A stretch of 52,095 nucleotides of DNA from Lysobacteraceae bacterium (GTDB lineage: Bacteria; Pseudomonadota; Gammaproteobacteria; Xanthomonadales; Xanthomonadaceae): assembly GCA_021299355.1 (NCBI GenBank), contig JAJTGG010000003.1:1-52095 (forward strand), in the 5' to 3' direction. Within the stretch, counting starts at the first letter, position 1. Each line of letters starts with the position of its first letter. Position numbers and translations under genes: made by a program. Shown piece by piece: positions 25,181 through 38,513 of this stretch. Below the pieces are notes generated by a model. It made no database searches, was not told the origin of the DNA, and saw nothing but the letters and a program-made list of their open reading frames with translations.

Positions 25181-28100
25181 ATGCGCCTTTCCACCATCAA
25201 ACTGTCCGGATTCAAATCCTTCGTCGACCCCACGGTGTTCCACCTGCCGACCAACATGACCGGCATCGTCGGCCCGAACGGCTGCGGCAAGTCCAACATC
25301 ATCGATGCCATCCGCTGGGTGATGGGTGAAAGCTCGGCTTCGCGATTGCGCGGCGATGCGCTGACCGATGTCATTTTCTCCGGGTCATCGACCCGCAAAC
25401 CGGTCAGCCAGGCCACCGTTGAGCTGATTTTCGACAATAGCGAAGGAAAAATCGGCGGTGAATTCGCGCGGTTTACCGAAATTTCGGTCAAGCGTTCGGT
25501 CAGCCGCGACGGCCAATCCAATTACTATCTCAACGGTTCCCGATGCCGTCGCCGAGACATCACCGATCTGTTCCTCGGCACCGGCCTTGGTCCACGTAGT
25601 TACTCCATCATCGAACAGGGCATGATCGGCCAGATCATCGAAGCCAAACCGGAAGAACTGCGCGTGTATCTGGAAGAAGCTGCCGGCATCTCCAAATACA
25701 AGGAGCGCCGCAAGGAAACCGAATCCCGCATCAAGAGCACCCGGGAAAATCTCGACCGTCTCAATGATCTTCGCGAAGAAATCGACAAGCAGCTCGATCA
25801 TCTGAAAAAGCAGGCTAGGGCAGCCGAACAGTACCAGCATTTACAAGTCGAGCGGGCCGAAAAAGATGCCCAGCTCAAAGCCATGGATTACCGCCAGCTC
25901 GGCAAGGAATTGAGTAAGCACCAGGAATCCCTGCGTGACGGCGAAATTCATTTGCAGAAGCTGCTTTCCGAGCAGCGCCATGCCGAAGCGCAGATCGAGC
26001 AGTGCCGCAGCCAGCAGACCGACGCTGCGGATGCGCTTTCCAAAGTGCAGGCCGAAGGCTACCGCGTAAGCGGTGAGCTGGCACGCATCGAGCAGCAGAT
26101 CCAGCACCAACGCGAACTCAAGCAGCGTCTTGAACAGGCGCGGGCCGAAGCCGATCAGGCCTTCGCCCAGATTGAACAGCATCTGCAGGATGACCAGGGC
26201 AAAGCGGCACTGATCGCATCCGAAATCGCGGAACATGCCCCGCGTCTTGCTATTCTGCAGGAAGAGCAGGCCGGCAAACAATCGGCATTGCGCATGGCCG
26301 AACAGAATCTCCTCGACTGGCAGCAAAAGTGGGATGCCTGTCTGAAGGAGCAGGCCGAAGCCAGTCGCTGGGCCGATGTCGAGCGCACCAAAATCGAATA
26401 TCTTGAAAAGCAGAATCTCGAACTCGGCCGCCGCTCGGAAATTCTCCAGGCCGAACGCGCCACGCTGAACCCCGATGCGATCAGCTCCGGTCTGCAGGGC
26501 ATGAGCGATGAATACGGAAGTCTTCAGGTCAGTCTGGATGCCATGGGCCAGGAGCTCGAAGCACGCAAGCATGAACAGCAGGAGTTGGCCGAATCCCAGC
26601 GCCTGAAGCAAGCCCAACTGTCGGATGTGCGTAAGCAGTTCGAAGCGGCGCGCGGCCGTCTGGCCTCGCTCGAGGCCCTGCAGCATGCGGCGCTGGGACA
26701 GGAAGACAAACAGTCGAAAGCTTGGCTCGACGATCAGGGCCTGCTCCAGAATAGCCGGCTCGGAGAAATGCTGGACGTTCAACCGGGCTGGGAGTTCGCG
26801 GTTGAATCGGTGTTGGCTTCGCTGCTGGAGTCCGTAGCGGTCGACGATGCAGGACGCTATCTGGACAATCTGGGTGCGGTCAATCAAGGCCACCTGGCAT
26901 TGATTGACCAGCAGATCAGTGGCCGTGATTTTCCTTCTGGAAGCCTGGCTGCTTGCATCAAAGGCCCAGATGCCATCCGCATCCACCTCAGCCGTGTGCA
27001 TACCGCCGCAGATATTGCTTCCGCCAAGGCACTGCTGCCTCGCCTGGCCGAGCACGAGTCGGTCATCACGCCCTCCGGCGAATGGCTGTCGAAAGGCTTC
27101 GTACGCATTCTGCGCTCCGGACATGCCCAGCAGGGTGCATTGCAGCGCGAATCCGAAGTTAAGCATCTGCGTGCTGAAATCCAGCAGATGGCGGAAACCG
27201 AAAAACAGCTGGTTACCGCGCTTGCCGAAATCAAAGACAAGCTGCTTCTGGCTGAACATGCCCGTGAAGAAGCCCAACGCAGCCTCTATCTGGCACACCG
27301 CAGTGTTTCGGAGCTGTCGGGCCAGATTCAGGGTGCGCAGAGCAAGCTGCAGTCGGCCCAGGGCCGTATCGCTGCGATCGATGCCGAATTGCAGAAGTCC
27401 GCCGTCGCGCTGGACGAAGCGCACCAGCAGGTACGCGAGTCCCGGCAGCGCCTGCAGCAGGCCACCGATGCCATGGCAGCTCTGGAAGAACGCCGCAGCC
27501 AACTGGACAACCAACGTCGTGACCTGGCCCAGGCACGAGACGATGCCAGAATCCAGCAGCGTGAAAGCGCCGATGGCCTGCATCAGCTGGAGTTGACCGT
27601 ACAATCGCACAAGACCGCCATCAGCGGCCTGAATCAATCGATCGAACGTCTGATCCAGCAGCGCATGCAGCTGGTTTCCCGCACGGCGGAAATCGCCGAA
27701 CAGCTCAAGCACGGCGACAATCCAATCGAACAACTGACTGCGGAACGCCAGCGCGCTCTTGATTTGCGCGTGATTTTCGACCGTGATCTGTCTGCCGCCC
27801 GTTCGGCCCTCGATGGTGTCGAGCAGGAGCTTCGCCGTTTCGAACAGCAACGTCAGAGCAGTGACAGCCAAGCGCTAGCCCAGCGTGAAAAAATCACTTC
27901 GGTCAAGCTTCTCGAGCAAGCCGTGCTAATGCGTGCGGAACAGTTACAGGCGGCCATCGAACAGATAGGTACTACCGTCGAGACGGTGCTTCAAGGTCTC
28001 TCCGACCAGTTCGATTCCGATCAGTGGGCCAAGAGTCTGCTCGACATCGATAATAAAATGCGGCGGCTCGAGCCCGTCAATCTGGCCGCAATCCAGGAAT

Positions 28101-28684
28101 TCGGCGAGCAAAGCGAGCGCAAGAATTACCTCGACGCCCAGAACGCCGACCTCACGCAGGCCTTGGAAACGCTGGAAGAGGCCATCCGTAAAATCGACCG
28201 GGAAACCCGCGGTCGCTTCAAGGAAACCTTCGATCGCGTCAATTCCGGCGTCCAGGATCTTTTTCCGCGCCTGTTCGGCGGCGGACACGCCTATCTGGAA
28301 CTGACCGGTGAAGATCTTCTGGATACCGGTGTGTCCATAATGGCGCGCCCGCCCGGTAAGCGTGTTTCCAACATCACGCTTCTGTCCGGCGGTGAAAAAG
28401 CCCTGACCGCGGTTTCGCTGGTGTTCGCCATATTCAAACTCAATCCGTCGCCGTTCTGCCTGCTCGACGAAGTTGATGCGCCGCTCGATGAGGCCAACGT
28501 CGGACGTTTCAGTACGATGTTGACCGAGATGAGCGAGTCGGTACAGTTCCTGTTCGTAACCCACAACAAAGCCACTATGGAATCCGCCAAACAGCTGTCC
28601 GGCGTGACCATGCGCGAACCTGGTGTCAGCCGGATGGTTTCGGTCGACCTTGCCGAGGCGACCCGCCTGGCCGGCGTGGCCTAA
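25181..28684 (+). CDS. smc: Chromosome partition protein Smc
   Basis: Smc dimers with ScpA/ScpB compact and resolve chromosomes. The 1167-residue product has Walker A GPNGCGKS (31-38) in the N-terminal head. Two long coiled-coil arms (about 170-500 and 650-1000) flank a hinge (about 520-640, including the GSLAACIKGP region). The C-terminal head carries the LSGGEKA signature (about 1068-1074) and Walker B LLDEVDAP with D1096-E1097. Length is usual for bacterial Smc. It is followed after 11 bases by zipA, with AAAGGAG overlapping the end of smc. Confidence 0.97.
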   Translation: MRLSTIKLSGFKSFVDPTVFHLPTNMTGIVGPNGCGKSNIIDAIRWVMGESSASRLRGDALTDVIFSGSSTRKPVSQATVELIFDNSEGKIGGEFARFTEISVKRSVSRDGQSNYYLNGSRCRRRDITDLFLGTGLGPRSYSIIEQGMIGQIIEAKPEELRVYLEEAAGISKYKERRKETESRIKSTRENLDRLNDLREEIDKQLDHLKKQARAAEQYQHLQVERAEKDAQLKAMDYRQLGKELSKHQESLRDGEIHLQKLLSEQRHAEAQIEQCRSQQTDAADALSKVQAEGYRVSGELARIEQQIQHQRELKQRLEQARAEADQAFAQIEQHLQDDQGKAALIASEIAEHAPRLAILQEEQAGKQSALRMAEQNLLDWQQKWDACLKEQAEASRWADVERTKIEYLEKQNLELGRRSEILQAERATLNPDAISSGLQGMSDEYGSLQVSLDAMGQELEARKHEQQELAESQRLKQAQLSDVRKQFEAARGRLASLEALQHAALGQEDKQSKAWLDDQGLLQNSRLGEMLDVQPGWEFAVESVLASLLESVAVDDAGRYLDNLGAVNQGHLALIDQQISGRDFPSGSLAACIKGPDAIRIHLSRVHTAADIASAKALLPRLAEHESVITPSGEWLSKGFVRILRSGHAQQGALQRESEVKHLRAEIQQMAETEKQLVTALAEIKDKLLLAEHAREEAQRSLYLAHRSVSELSGQIQGAQSKLQSAQGRIAAIDAELQKSAVALDEAHQQVRESRQRLQQATDAMAALEERRSQLDNQRRDLAQARDDARIQQRESADGLHQLELTVQSHKTAISGLNQSIERLIQQRMQLVSRTAEIAEQLKHGDNPIEQLTAERQRALDLRVIFDRDLSAARSALDGVEQELRRFEQQRQSSDSQALAQREKITSVKLLEQAVLMRAEQLQAAIEQIGTTVETVLQGLSDQFDSDQWAKSLLDIDNKMRRLEPVNLAAIQEFGEQSERKNYLDAQNADLTQALETLEEAIRKIDRETRGRFKETFDRVNSGVQDLFPRLFGGGHAYLELTGEDLLDTGVSIMARPPGKRVSNITLLSGGEKALTAVSLVFAIFKLNPSPFCLLDEVDAPLDEANVGRFSTMLTEMSESVQFLFVTHNKATMESAKQLSGVTMREPGVSRMVSVDLAEATRLAGVA

Positions 28685-28695
28685 AGGAGTCAGGC

Positions 28696-32463
<3,768 letters not shown>

Positions 32464-32477
<14 letters not shown>

Positions 32478-33066
32478 TCCGGCTGCCTGCGGCGTGAATC
32501 TTGCCGAGCACGGGAAGCGCCAGCTCGAAGGCCTCTTCGGTCCAGTGCCATAAGAGGGTTGCCGGAAGCTTCAGGTTCTTCGCCATCGGTGCGGGCAGCA
32601 TGTCCGAACCCAGTTTGCGGATGCGGCCGATGCTGTCCGCATAGCGTCCGATGGCCCAGGTGCGCGCCACCACGGCCACCATCTCGGGCGCCCACTGTGC
32701 CAGTGGCGCGGCCTTCAGAAGCCAGCCGGCCAGAGGATCGCCGAGGCTATTTCTGAGTTTCCGTTCCAGTTGCCTGAAATCGACGAGCTGCCCGGAGCTG
32801 CTTTCGGCGACGGCGATGATGGCGGAACTTTCCCAATTGGCCGGTTTCAGGCCATGTTGCTTGTAAATGTCCTTGATCAGCTGCTTCTGGATGCGTAGCG
32901 GACTGTTTTTTGCCAGCGATTGCATCACCGGTTTGGCCAGAAAGGGCTTGGCCAGCGGAAAGCGGTCGATGATGCCGTGGGCGATGGCAAAAGCACCGGC
33001 CCGGACGCAGGCGGTATGCAGCATGATTTCAATCTTGCCGCTGGGACGGAGCATTGATGTGGCCAT
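32464..33066 (-). CDS. Protein of unknown function, 200 residues
   Basis: I do not recognise this gene. From the ATG at 33066 (preceded by AGGT a few bases upstream) it encodes 200 residues. They are rich in Ala, Leu and Lys and look mostly helical, with no signal peptide and no clear membrane span. Notable stretches are [15 protein letters not shown] near the start and [19 protein letters not shown] near the end. Codon use resembles its neighbours. Its end overlaps epmA convergently by 14 bases, and it diverges from mtnA. Later ATGs at 33054 and 33024 are possible starts. No opposing gene covers the region, which supports it being real. Confidence 0.7.
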
Positions 33067-33084
33067 GTGGACCTGCAGCAATGT

Positions 33085-33093
33085 TGCTAAAAT
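33085..33093 (+). promoter_or_regulatory. Extended -10 promoter for mtnA
   Basis: TGCTAAAAT is a TGn-extended -10 located 22 bases before the mtnA ATG, in the gap between it and the divergent unknown gene. No clear -35 is seen. Confidence 0.45.
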
Positions 33094-33115
33094 GACGATT
33101 GAAAAGGAAGATACC

Positions 33116-34174
33116 ATGAATTTTGAACAAGTCGACCGCGTACGGCCACTGGTCTGGCAGGACAAGCATCTTTCCGTGCTCGACCAGCGGGAATTGCCGC
33201 ACCGCCAGATCCATCTGGTCTGCCGGACATCTTCGGAAGTCGCCGAGGCGATTCATGTTTTGGCCGTCCGCGGCGCTCCTGCCATCGGCATCGCCGGCGC
33301 ATTCGGCGTCGTTTTGGCGGCCCATGCCGTTCAGGCCGATACCGGTGCGCAAGCCCTGCAACGGATCAATGCGGAATTGACGGCTTTGGAGCATGCCCGT
33401 CCTACGGCGGTCAATCTGCACTGGGCCATACAGCGCATGCGGGAGAAGCTGGTGGATATGGGCGCCGATTGGCGTGATGGCATCCTGCGGGCCGCACAAG
33501 CCATACAAAGCGAGGATTTGGCGGCCAATCACCGCATGGGCAGTTTCGGTGCGGAGTGTCTTCCGGATGGCGCACGGGTATTGACCCACTGCAACACCGG
33601 CTCGCTGGCTACCGCAGGCTTCGGCACCGCCCTCGGGGTGATCCGGGCCGGTGTTGCCAGTGGTCGAATCACAAAGATCTATGCCAGTGAAACACGGCCC
33701 TGGCTGCAGGGGTCGCGGCTGACCATCTGGGAGCTTCTGCAGGATGGCATTCCGGCCACACTGATAGTCGATTCGGCATCCGCCTACCTGATGCAGCAGG
33801 GGCTGATCGATACCGTCATCGTCGGTGCCGACCGGATCTGCGCCAACGGCGATGTCGCCAACAAGATCGGCACCTATGCCCATGCCTTGGCCGCCAAAGC
33901 CCATGGCGTCAAAGTCATGGTGGTGGCGCCGAGCTCGACCATCGACATGGCCACGGCCACGGGTTTGGGCATCGCCATCGAACAGCGTCCGGGTACCGAA
34001 TTGACCCATATCGGGGGCGCTGAAATCGGTGCAAGGGCCGCCGCGGTCTACAATCCGGTGTTCGATATCACCCCGGCCGTCTGCATTGATTTCCTGGTTA
34101 CCGAAAAGGGCGTCATCGCAGCCCCGGATGCGGCCAAAATGGCGGCAGTTTTCGGGTCGCCGGCAGGTCGGTAA
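33116..34174 (+). CDS. mtnA: Methylthioribose-1-phosphate isomerase
   Basis: MtnA converts 5-methylthioribose-1-phosphate to methylthioribulose-1-phosphate in the methionine salvage pathway. The 352-residue product has catalytic Cys159 (THCNTGSLA) and Asp239 (VGADRI), one lower than in Bacillus MtnA. The family [13 protein letters not shown] stretch is present. An AAGGAAG ribosome-binding site precedes the ATG at 33116, so the much longer open frame upstream is rejected. mtnA directly before gyrA is typical of Xanthomonas relatives. The upstream phosphorylase step is probably mtnP at 23335. Confidence 0.95.
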   Translation: MNFEQVDRVRPLVWQDKHLSVLDQRELPHRQIHLVCRTSSEVAEAIHVLAVRGAPAIGIAGAFGVVLAAHAVQADTGAQALQRINAELTALEHARPTAVNLHWAIQRMREKLVDMGADWRDGILRAAQAIQSEDLAANHRMGSFGAECLPDGARVLTHCNTGSLATAGFGTALGVIRAGVASGRITKIYASETRPWLQGSRLTIWELLQDGIPATLIVDSASAYLMQQGLIDTVIVGADRICANGDVANKIGTYAHALAAKAHGVKVMVVAPSSTIDMATATGLGIAIEQRPGTELTHIGGAEIGARAAAVYNPVFDITPAVCIDFLVTEKGVIAAPDAAKMAAVFGSPAGR

Positions 34175-34221
34175 ATCCTTGTTTTTTAAGCGCGAAAAAG
34201 CGCGAAAAGCGCACCGGTTTC

Positions 34222-34290
34222 TGCTACAATTCTAGGTATGTTTTTTCGGTCCCAGAAGGGGCCGGAAATGGCATCAAAACCCCTAGAATT
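34222..34290 (+). promoter_or_regulatory. gyrA promoter and leader with nested inverted repeats
   Basis: TGCTACAAT (34222-34230) is an extended -10 element. A perfect 9-base inverted repeat, AATTCTAGG (34228-34236) and CCTAGAATT (34282-34290), starts within the -10 and ends 12 bases before the gyrA ATG. Inside it lies a stem-loop (34243-34253 with 34258-34268, loop AGAA, two G-U pairs). Just upstream, AAGCGCGAAA is repeated in tandem (34194-34210 region). The outer left arm spans the -10 and start point, so it would act mainly at the DNA level. Confidence 0.55.
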
Positions 34291-34302
34291 CCGAGTGCCT
34301 GA

Positions 34303-36873
34303 ATGTCAGATTTAGCCAAAGAAGTTATCCCGGTAAACCTCGAAGACGAAATGCGTCGCAGTTATCTCGATTACGCCATGAGCGTTATCGTCGGCCGCGC
34401 TCTGCCGGATGTGCGCGACGGCCTGAAGCCGGTGCACCGCCGCGTGCTGTATGCCATGCATGAACTCGGTGCGCACTCGAACAAACCCTATTACAAATCG
34501 GCCCGTATCGTGGGTGACGTCATCGGTAAGTACCATCCGCATGGCGATCAATCCGTTTACGACACGCTGGTCCGGATGGCGCAGCCGTTCTCGCTGCGTT
34601 ATCTGCTGGTGGACGGCCAGGGCAACTTCGGTTCCGTCGACGGCGACTCCGCCGCGGCCATGCGTTATACCGAAGCGCGCATGGCGCGCATCACCCATGA
34701 ACTGCTGGCCGACATCGACAAGGAAACCGTCGACTTCCAGCCGAACTATGATGAAAAGGAACTGGAGCCTACGGTCATGCCGACCAAGGTGCCGAATCTG
34801 CTCATCAACGGTTCGGAAGGCATCGCAGTCGGCATGGCGACCAAGATTCCGCCGCACAACCTCGGTGAAATCATCAATGGCACCATCGCCCTGATCGATG
34901 ATCCGGACATCGGCATCGGCGAACTGATTGCACACATCCCCGGCCCGGATTTCCCGACCGCCGCCATCATCAACGGTGCTGCCGGTATCCATGCCGCCTA
35001 CCATACCGGTCGTGGCCGTGTGGTCATGCGTGCCAAGACCGAAATCGAGATGCAGGATAACGGCCGCGAAGCCATCATCGTCAGCGAGCTGCCATACCAG
35101 GTCAACAAGGCCCGTCTTATCGAGAAAATCGCCGAGCTGGTCAAGGAAAAGCGCGTCGAAGGCATTTCAGAACTTCGCGATGAGTCCGACAAGGACGGTA
35201 TGCGTATCTACATCGAGATCAAACGCGACCAGTCTGCGGAAATCGTGCTCAACCATCTGTTCAATGAAACCCCGCTGCAGCAGAGTTTCGGCATCAACAT
35301 GGTGGCGCTGGTCGACGGACGTCCGCAGCTGCTGAATCTGAAGCAGATCCTCGAGGCCTTCGTGCGTCATCGCCGCGAGGTAGTGACCCGCCGTACCATC
35401 TTCGAACTGCGCAAGGCCCGTGCCCGTGCCCATATCCTTGAAGGCCTGACCGTTGCTCTGGCCAACATCGATGAAATGATCGAATTGATCAAGACGTCGC
35501 TGAACCCGCAGGAAGCCAAGGACAGGATGATGGCCAAGCGCTGGCAGCCGGGCCTGGTCAAGTCCCTGCTGGATGCTGCCGGTGCCCATGCATCGCGTCC
35601 GGAAGAACTCGGCGACGGCTTCGGCCTGCTGGCCGACGGCTACCAGCTGACGGAAGTGCAGGCCAAGGAAATCCTGGAAATGCGCCTGAACCGCCTCACC
35701 GGGCTGGAGCAGGACAAGCTGACCGAGGAGTACAAGGAGCTGCTCGCCGAAATCCGCGATCTGATCGAAATCCTTGAAGTTCCGGAACGCCTGCTGAATG
35801 TCATTCGCGGCGAACTGCTCAAGATCAAGGACGATTTCGGCGACGACCGCCGTACCGAGATTCGTGCCAGCGAGGAAGATTTGGCTGACCTGGATCTGAT
35901 CGCCTCCGAAGATGTGGTGGTCACCCTTTCGCATTCGGGCTATGCCAAGCGCCAGATGCCCTCGACTTACCGGGCACAGAAGCGCGGTGGCAAAGGACGT
36001 GCGGCCGCTTCGGTCAAGGACGAAGATTTCATCGAGCGTCTGTGGGTGGTCAATACCCATGACACGCTGCTGACATTCACTTCCGAAGGGCGTGTGTTCT
36101 GGCTCAAGGTCTACCAGTTGCCGGATTCCGGTCCGAACTCGAGGGGGCGCCCGATCATCAACTGGATCCCGCTGCAGCCGGGCGAAAAAGTGCAGGCCGT
36201 ACTTCCGGTCCGTGAATTCTCCGACGACCGCTACGTGTTCTTCGCTACACGTAACGGTACTGTCAAGAAAACCCCGCTGTCGGAATACTCACGTCCGCGT
36301 GCCAACGGCATCTGGGCCATCAACCTTGACGAAGGCGATGGCCTGGTCGATGTGCAGATGACCGACGGCAGCAAGGACATCATGCTGTTCGGTTCGCACG
36401 GCAAGGCCGTACGCTTCGACGAGTCGGAAGTACGCTCGATGGGCCGCACCGCGACCGGCGTCCGTGGCATGCGACTGCCGGATGAAGGCGCGATTGTAGT
36501 CAGTATGGTGGTAGTCGACGGTGACGGCGACATTCTGACTGCCAGCGAGAATGGTTTCGGAAAACGCACTGAAGTCTCGGCCTATCCGAAAAAGGGCCGA
36601 GGTACCCAGGGTGTCATCGCCATCCAGACTTCCGACCGAAACGGCCATCTGGTTGGCGCCATCCAGCTGACTGAACTGCAGGAAATCCTGTTGATTTCGG
36701 ATCAGGGAACCATGGTCCGTACCCGCGCTTCCGAGGTCTCGCAGGTCGGACGGAACGCGCAGGGCGTGACGCTGATGCGCGTGAAAGATGATGAAAAACT
36801 CATGGCCATCGAGAGTCTGGATGTCATCGAGGATGATGCGGATCCGGAAGCTGAATCCGAAGCCGTCGATTAA
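34303..36873 (+). CDS. gyrA: DNA gyrase subunit A
   Basis: GyrA carries the cleavage-religation activity of gyrase. The 856-residue product aligns with E. coli GyrA without offset at the N-terminus: catalytic Tyr122 (AMRYTEARM) and Asp87 have the same numbers. Position 83, Ser in E. coli, is Gln here ([10 protein letters not shown], codon CAA at 34549). The GyrA-box QKRGGKGR is at about 560-567, opening the C-terminal beta-pinwheel, and the protein ends in an acidic tail. It has its own promoter and a strong terminator. Confidence 0.98.
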   Translation: MSDLAKEVIPVNLEDEMRRSYLDYAMSVIVGRALPDVRDGLKPVHRRVLYAMHELGAHSNKPYYKSARIVGDVIGKYHPHGDQSVYDTLVRMAQPFSLRYLLVDGQGNFGSVDGDSAAAMRYTEARMARITHELLADIDKETVDFQPNYDEKELEPTVMPTKVPNLLINGSEGIAVGMATKIPPHNLGEIINGTIALIDDPDIGIGELIAHIPGPDFPTAAIINGAAGIHAAYHTGRGRVVMRAKTEIEMQDNGREAIIVSELPYQVNKARLIEKIAELVKEKRVEGISELRDESDKDGMRIYIEIKRDQSAEIVLNHLFNETPLQQSFGINMVALVDGRPQLLNLKQILEAFVRHRREVVTRRTIFELRKARARAHILEGLTVALANIDEMIELIKTSLNPQEAKDRMMAKRWQPGLVKSLLDAAGAHASRPEELGDGFGLLADGYQLTEVQAKEILEMRLNRLTGLEQDKLTEEYKELLAEIRDLIEILEVPERLLNVIRGELLKIKDDFGDDRRTEIRASEEDLADLDLIASEDVVVTLSHSGYAKRQMPSTYRAQKRGGKGRAAASVKDEDFIERLWVVNTHDTLLTFTSEGRVFWLKVYQLPDSGPNSRGRPIINWIPLQPGEKVQAVLPVREFSDDRYVFFATRNGTVKKTPLSEYSRPRANGIWAINLDEGDGLVDVQMTDGSKDIMLFGSHGKAVRFDESEVRSMGRTATGVRGMRLPDEGAIVVSMVVVDGDGDILTASENGFGKRTEVSAYPKKGRGTQGVIAIQTSDRNGHLVGAIQLTELQEILLISDQGTMVRTRASEVSQVGRNAQGVTLMRVKDDEKLMAIESLDVIEDDADPEAESEAVD

Positions 36874-36891
36874 GCGGTACCATAATGAACG

Positions 36892-36922
36892 AAAAACGGC
36901 GGGAGTCCCCGCCGTTTTTTTG
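36892..36922. terminator. Intrinsic terminator after gyrA
   Basis: A 12-base stem (AAAAACGGCGGG, 36892-36903, with CCCGCCGTTTTT, 36908-36919) closes an AGTC loop and runs into T residues. The A-run before it lets it also stop transcription arriving from the minus-strand fragment and peroxiredoxin. Confidence 0.93.
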
Positions 36923-36940
36923 TGCCATTCAGAGAGTCAG

Positions 36941-37126
36941 TTACTTGTAAAGTTTGGCTTTTCCGTCTTTCAGACGCAGCATGCTGCCGACTTTGATGCT
37001 GTTCAAGGCTTCCTGATGCGCATGTTTGATTTCCCCGTCGCGCATCCGGATGGTGATTTTGTATTCCTTCTGATTATCCCGATAATCAAAGTTGCGACAG
37101 TACATATTCGGCAGAGGATACCGCAA
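36941..37126 (-). pseudogene. Short ORF resembling the C-terminal tail of a glycine-zipper outer-membrane protein
   Basis: This frame encodes at most 61 residues (from 37126; or 54 from the ATG at 37105). Residues 20-60 (EYKITIRMRDGE, then IKVGSMLRLKDGKAKLY) resemble the last domain of SlyB/glycine-zipper 2TM lipoproteins, which read roughly YxIxVRxxDGxxxxxxQ...xxVGxxVRxxxGxxxxY. The signal peptide, lipobox and glycine zipper that should precede it are absent, and its first 41 bases overlap the end of the peroxiredoxin gene. I infer a 3' remnant left by deletion. It could still be translated by coupling to the peroxiredoxin. No good ribosome-binding site is visible. Confidence 0.4.
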
Positions 37127-37562
37127 ATTCGCCCGGTGCCTCGACGAACAGATGGGTGACGATGCCGTTGTCGGCGATCAAGGCGAAGCGCTTGGCGCGC
37201 AGGCCCATGCCGAACGGCGTGGCATCCAGTTCAAGACCGAGCGCTTTGGTGAAAGCACCGTTGCCGTCAGCCAGCATGGCGATGCTCTCGGGCGCGGATT
37301 GGCTTTTCGCCCAGGCGCCCATCACGAAGGCGTCGTTCACTGACAGGCAGGCAAGGGCATAACCCTTTGCGGCGAATGCTTCGGCATGCTCGATGAAGCC
37401 CGGCAGATGTTTCGCCGTGCAGGTCGGTGTGAATGCACCGGGAACCGCAAACATGACGACCTTTTTCCCGGCGAAAAATTCGGAGGTTTCGATGGCTTGG
37501 ATGCCGTCTTTGAGGGTATTGATGGAGATGTTGGGAATGGTGTTTCCGATGTCGATTGCCAT
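37086..37562 (-). CDS. Peroxiredoxin, Prx5-type
   Basis: Thiol peroxidase that reduces hydrogen peroxide and organic peroxides. The 158-residue product has the PGAFTPTC active site with peroxidatic Cys48 followed by the TAKHLPGF helix, and a second cysteine at 72 (ACLSVND). Prx5-type proteins may use glutathione/glutaredoxin for reduction. The ATG at 37562 gives the expected MAIDIGNTIP start; a much longer open frame upstream is antisense to cbpA and rejected. It diverges from cbpA across a 105-base gap that holds an inverted repeat. Confidence 0.92.
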   Translation of the reverse strand: MAIDIGNTIPNISINTLKDGIQAIETSEFFAGKKVVMFAVPGAFTPTCTAKHLPGFIEHAEAFAAKGYALACLSVNDAFVMGAWAKSQSAPESIAMLADGNGAFTKALGLELDATPFGMGLRAKRFALIADNGIVTHLFVEAPGEFAVSSAEYVLSQL

Positions 37563-37614
37563 GGTCTGCCTGTAGGGATTGCGGTAAGGAAATGATAAAC
37601 TCTTTCTGTCAGCT

Positions 37615-37644
37615 TTTCGTGAATCACAGCTAAGGGTCACGAAA
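37615..37644. repeat. 8-base inverted repeat between peroxiredoxin and cbpA
   Basis: TTTCGTGA (37615-37622) and TCACGAAA (37637-37644) are perfectly inverted with a 14-base gap. The repeat lies 23 bases before the cbpA ATG and 52 bases before the peroxiredoxin ATG. It could be a regulator-binding site or a leader hairpin of the cbpA mRNA. It does not match the CIRCE element. Confidence 0.5.
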
Positions 37645-37667
37645 CGCTCCGGGAATGGAGCCAATTT

Positions 37668-38513
37668 ATGGAATTCAAGGATTACTACAAGGCGCTCGGT
37701 GTCGAGCCCACGGCCAGTGAGGCGGAAATCAAGACCGCCTACCGGCGGCTGGCGCGTAAATACCATCCGGATGTCAGCAAGGAAGCCGGTGCCGAGGAGC
37801 GCTTCAAGGCGGTCAATGAAGCCTACGAAGTTCTCAAAGACAAGGACAAACGCAGCCAGTACGACCAGCTCAAGGCCAGTGGCTACCGGCCCGGTGAAGA
37901 TTTCCGCCCGCCACCTGGCTTCGGTGGCGGCGGATTCCAATTTGATTTCAATGAGATGGGCGGCAATGCAGGCTTTAGCGACTTCTTCGAATCCCTCTTC
38001 GGTGGAGCGCGGCGGGCCCAAGCGCCGCCCTCAGGCAGCCGTGTCAGGTTGGCGATTCCGCTGGAGCGTGTTTACTCCGGCGGCAAGCAAAAGATCCGGA
38101 TCGGCGAACGCACGCTGGAAATCGCCATTCCGGCCGGAATACGCCACGGCCAGACCATCCGCCTGGCCGGGCAGGGCGAGCGTGGTGGTGACCTGATGAT
38201 CGAAATCAGCTACCACGAGCATCCGGAGTTCGAGTTGGACGGGCAGAACGTGCTATATACCCTGAGCCTGATGCCCTGGCAAGCGGCTTTGGGCGCCACC
38301 GTTTCGGTACCGACGCTGGGCGGTAAGGTCGGACTCAAAGTGCCGCCGGAATCGGATAGTGGGAAACGTCTGCGCCTCAAAGGGCGCGGCATACCGGGCA
38401 AGGTCGGCAGCGGCGATCAATTGGTGGAAATCGAAATCACGGCGCCGGCGCCACAAACTCCGGAACAGGAAGCGCTCTATAGGCGCATGGCGGAATTGTT
38501 TCCGGCGGATTAA
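37668..38513 (+). CDS. cbpA: DnaJ-like co-chaperone CbpA
   Basis: CbpA is a J-domain protein that works with DnaK and can bind curved DNA. The 281-residue product has the J domain with HPD at 33-35. A Gly/Phe-rich linker (about 75-125) contains PPPGFGGGGFQFDF, and two C-terminal substrate-binding domains follow without the zinc finger of DnaJ. GGAG (37657-37660) precedes the ATG by 7 bases. No cbpM modulator gene follows; instead the end overlaps the PilH-like gene convergently by 4 bases. Confidence 0.92.
   Translation: MEFKDYYKALGVEPTASEAEIKTAYRRLARKYHPDVSKEAGAEERFKAVNEAYEVLKDKDKRSQYDQLKASGYRPGEDFRPPPGFGGGGFQFDFNEMGGNAGFSDFFESLFGGARRAQAPPSGSRVRLAIPLERVYSGGKQKIRIGERTLEIAIPAGIRHGQTIRLAGQGERGGDLMIEISYHEHPEFELDGQNVLYTLSLMPWQAALGATVSVPTLGGKVGLKVPPESDSGKRLRLKGRGIPGKVGSGDQLVEIEITAPAPQTPEQEALYRRMAELFPAD

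Noticed and set aside
25078-25329. 83-codon plus-strand frame starting GTG in the smc leader
   Set aside because: It enters smc out of frame after about 30 codons, and its first part covers the regulatory repeats. No ribosome-binding site.
25841-27871. 676-codon minus-strand frame opposite smc
   Set aside because: Shadow of the smc coiled coil; the repeated Leu/Gln-rich composition mirrors the sense codons. No ribosome-binding site or motif.
32867-33115. Upstream extension of the mtnA reading frame
   Set aside because: It is antisense to the unknown minus-strand gene, and a clear AAGGAAG site points to ATG 33116.
37563-38021. Upstream extension of the peroxiredoxin frame
   Set aside because: Antisense to cbpA; the standard peroxiredoxin N-terminus begins at 37562.
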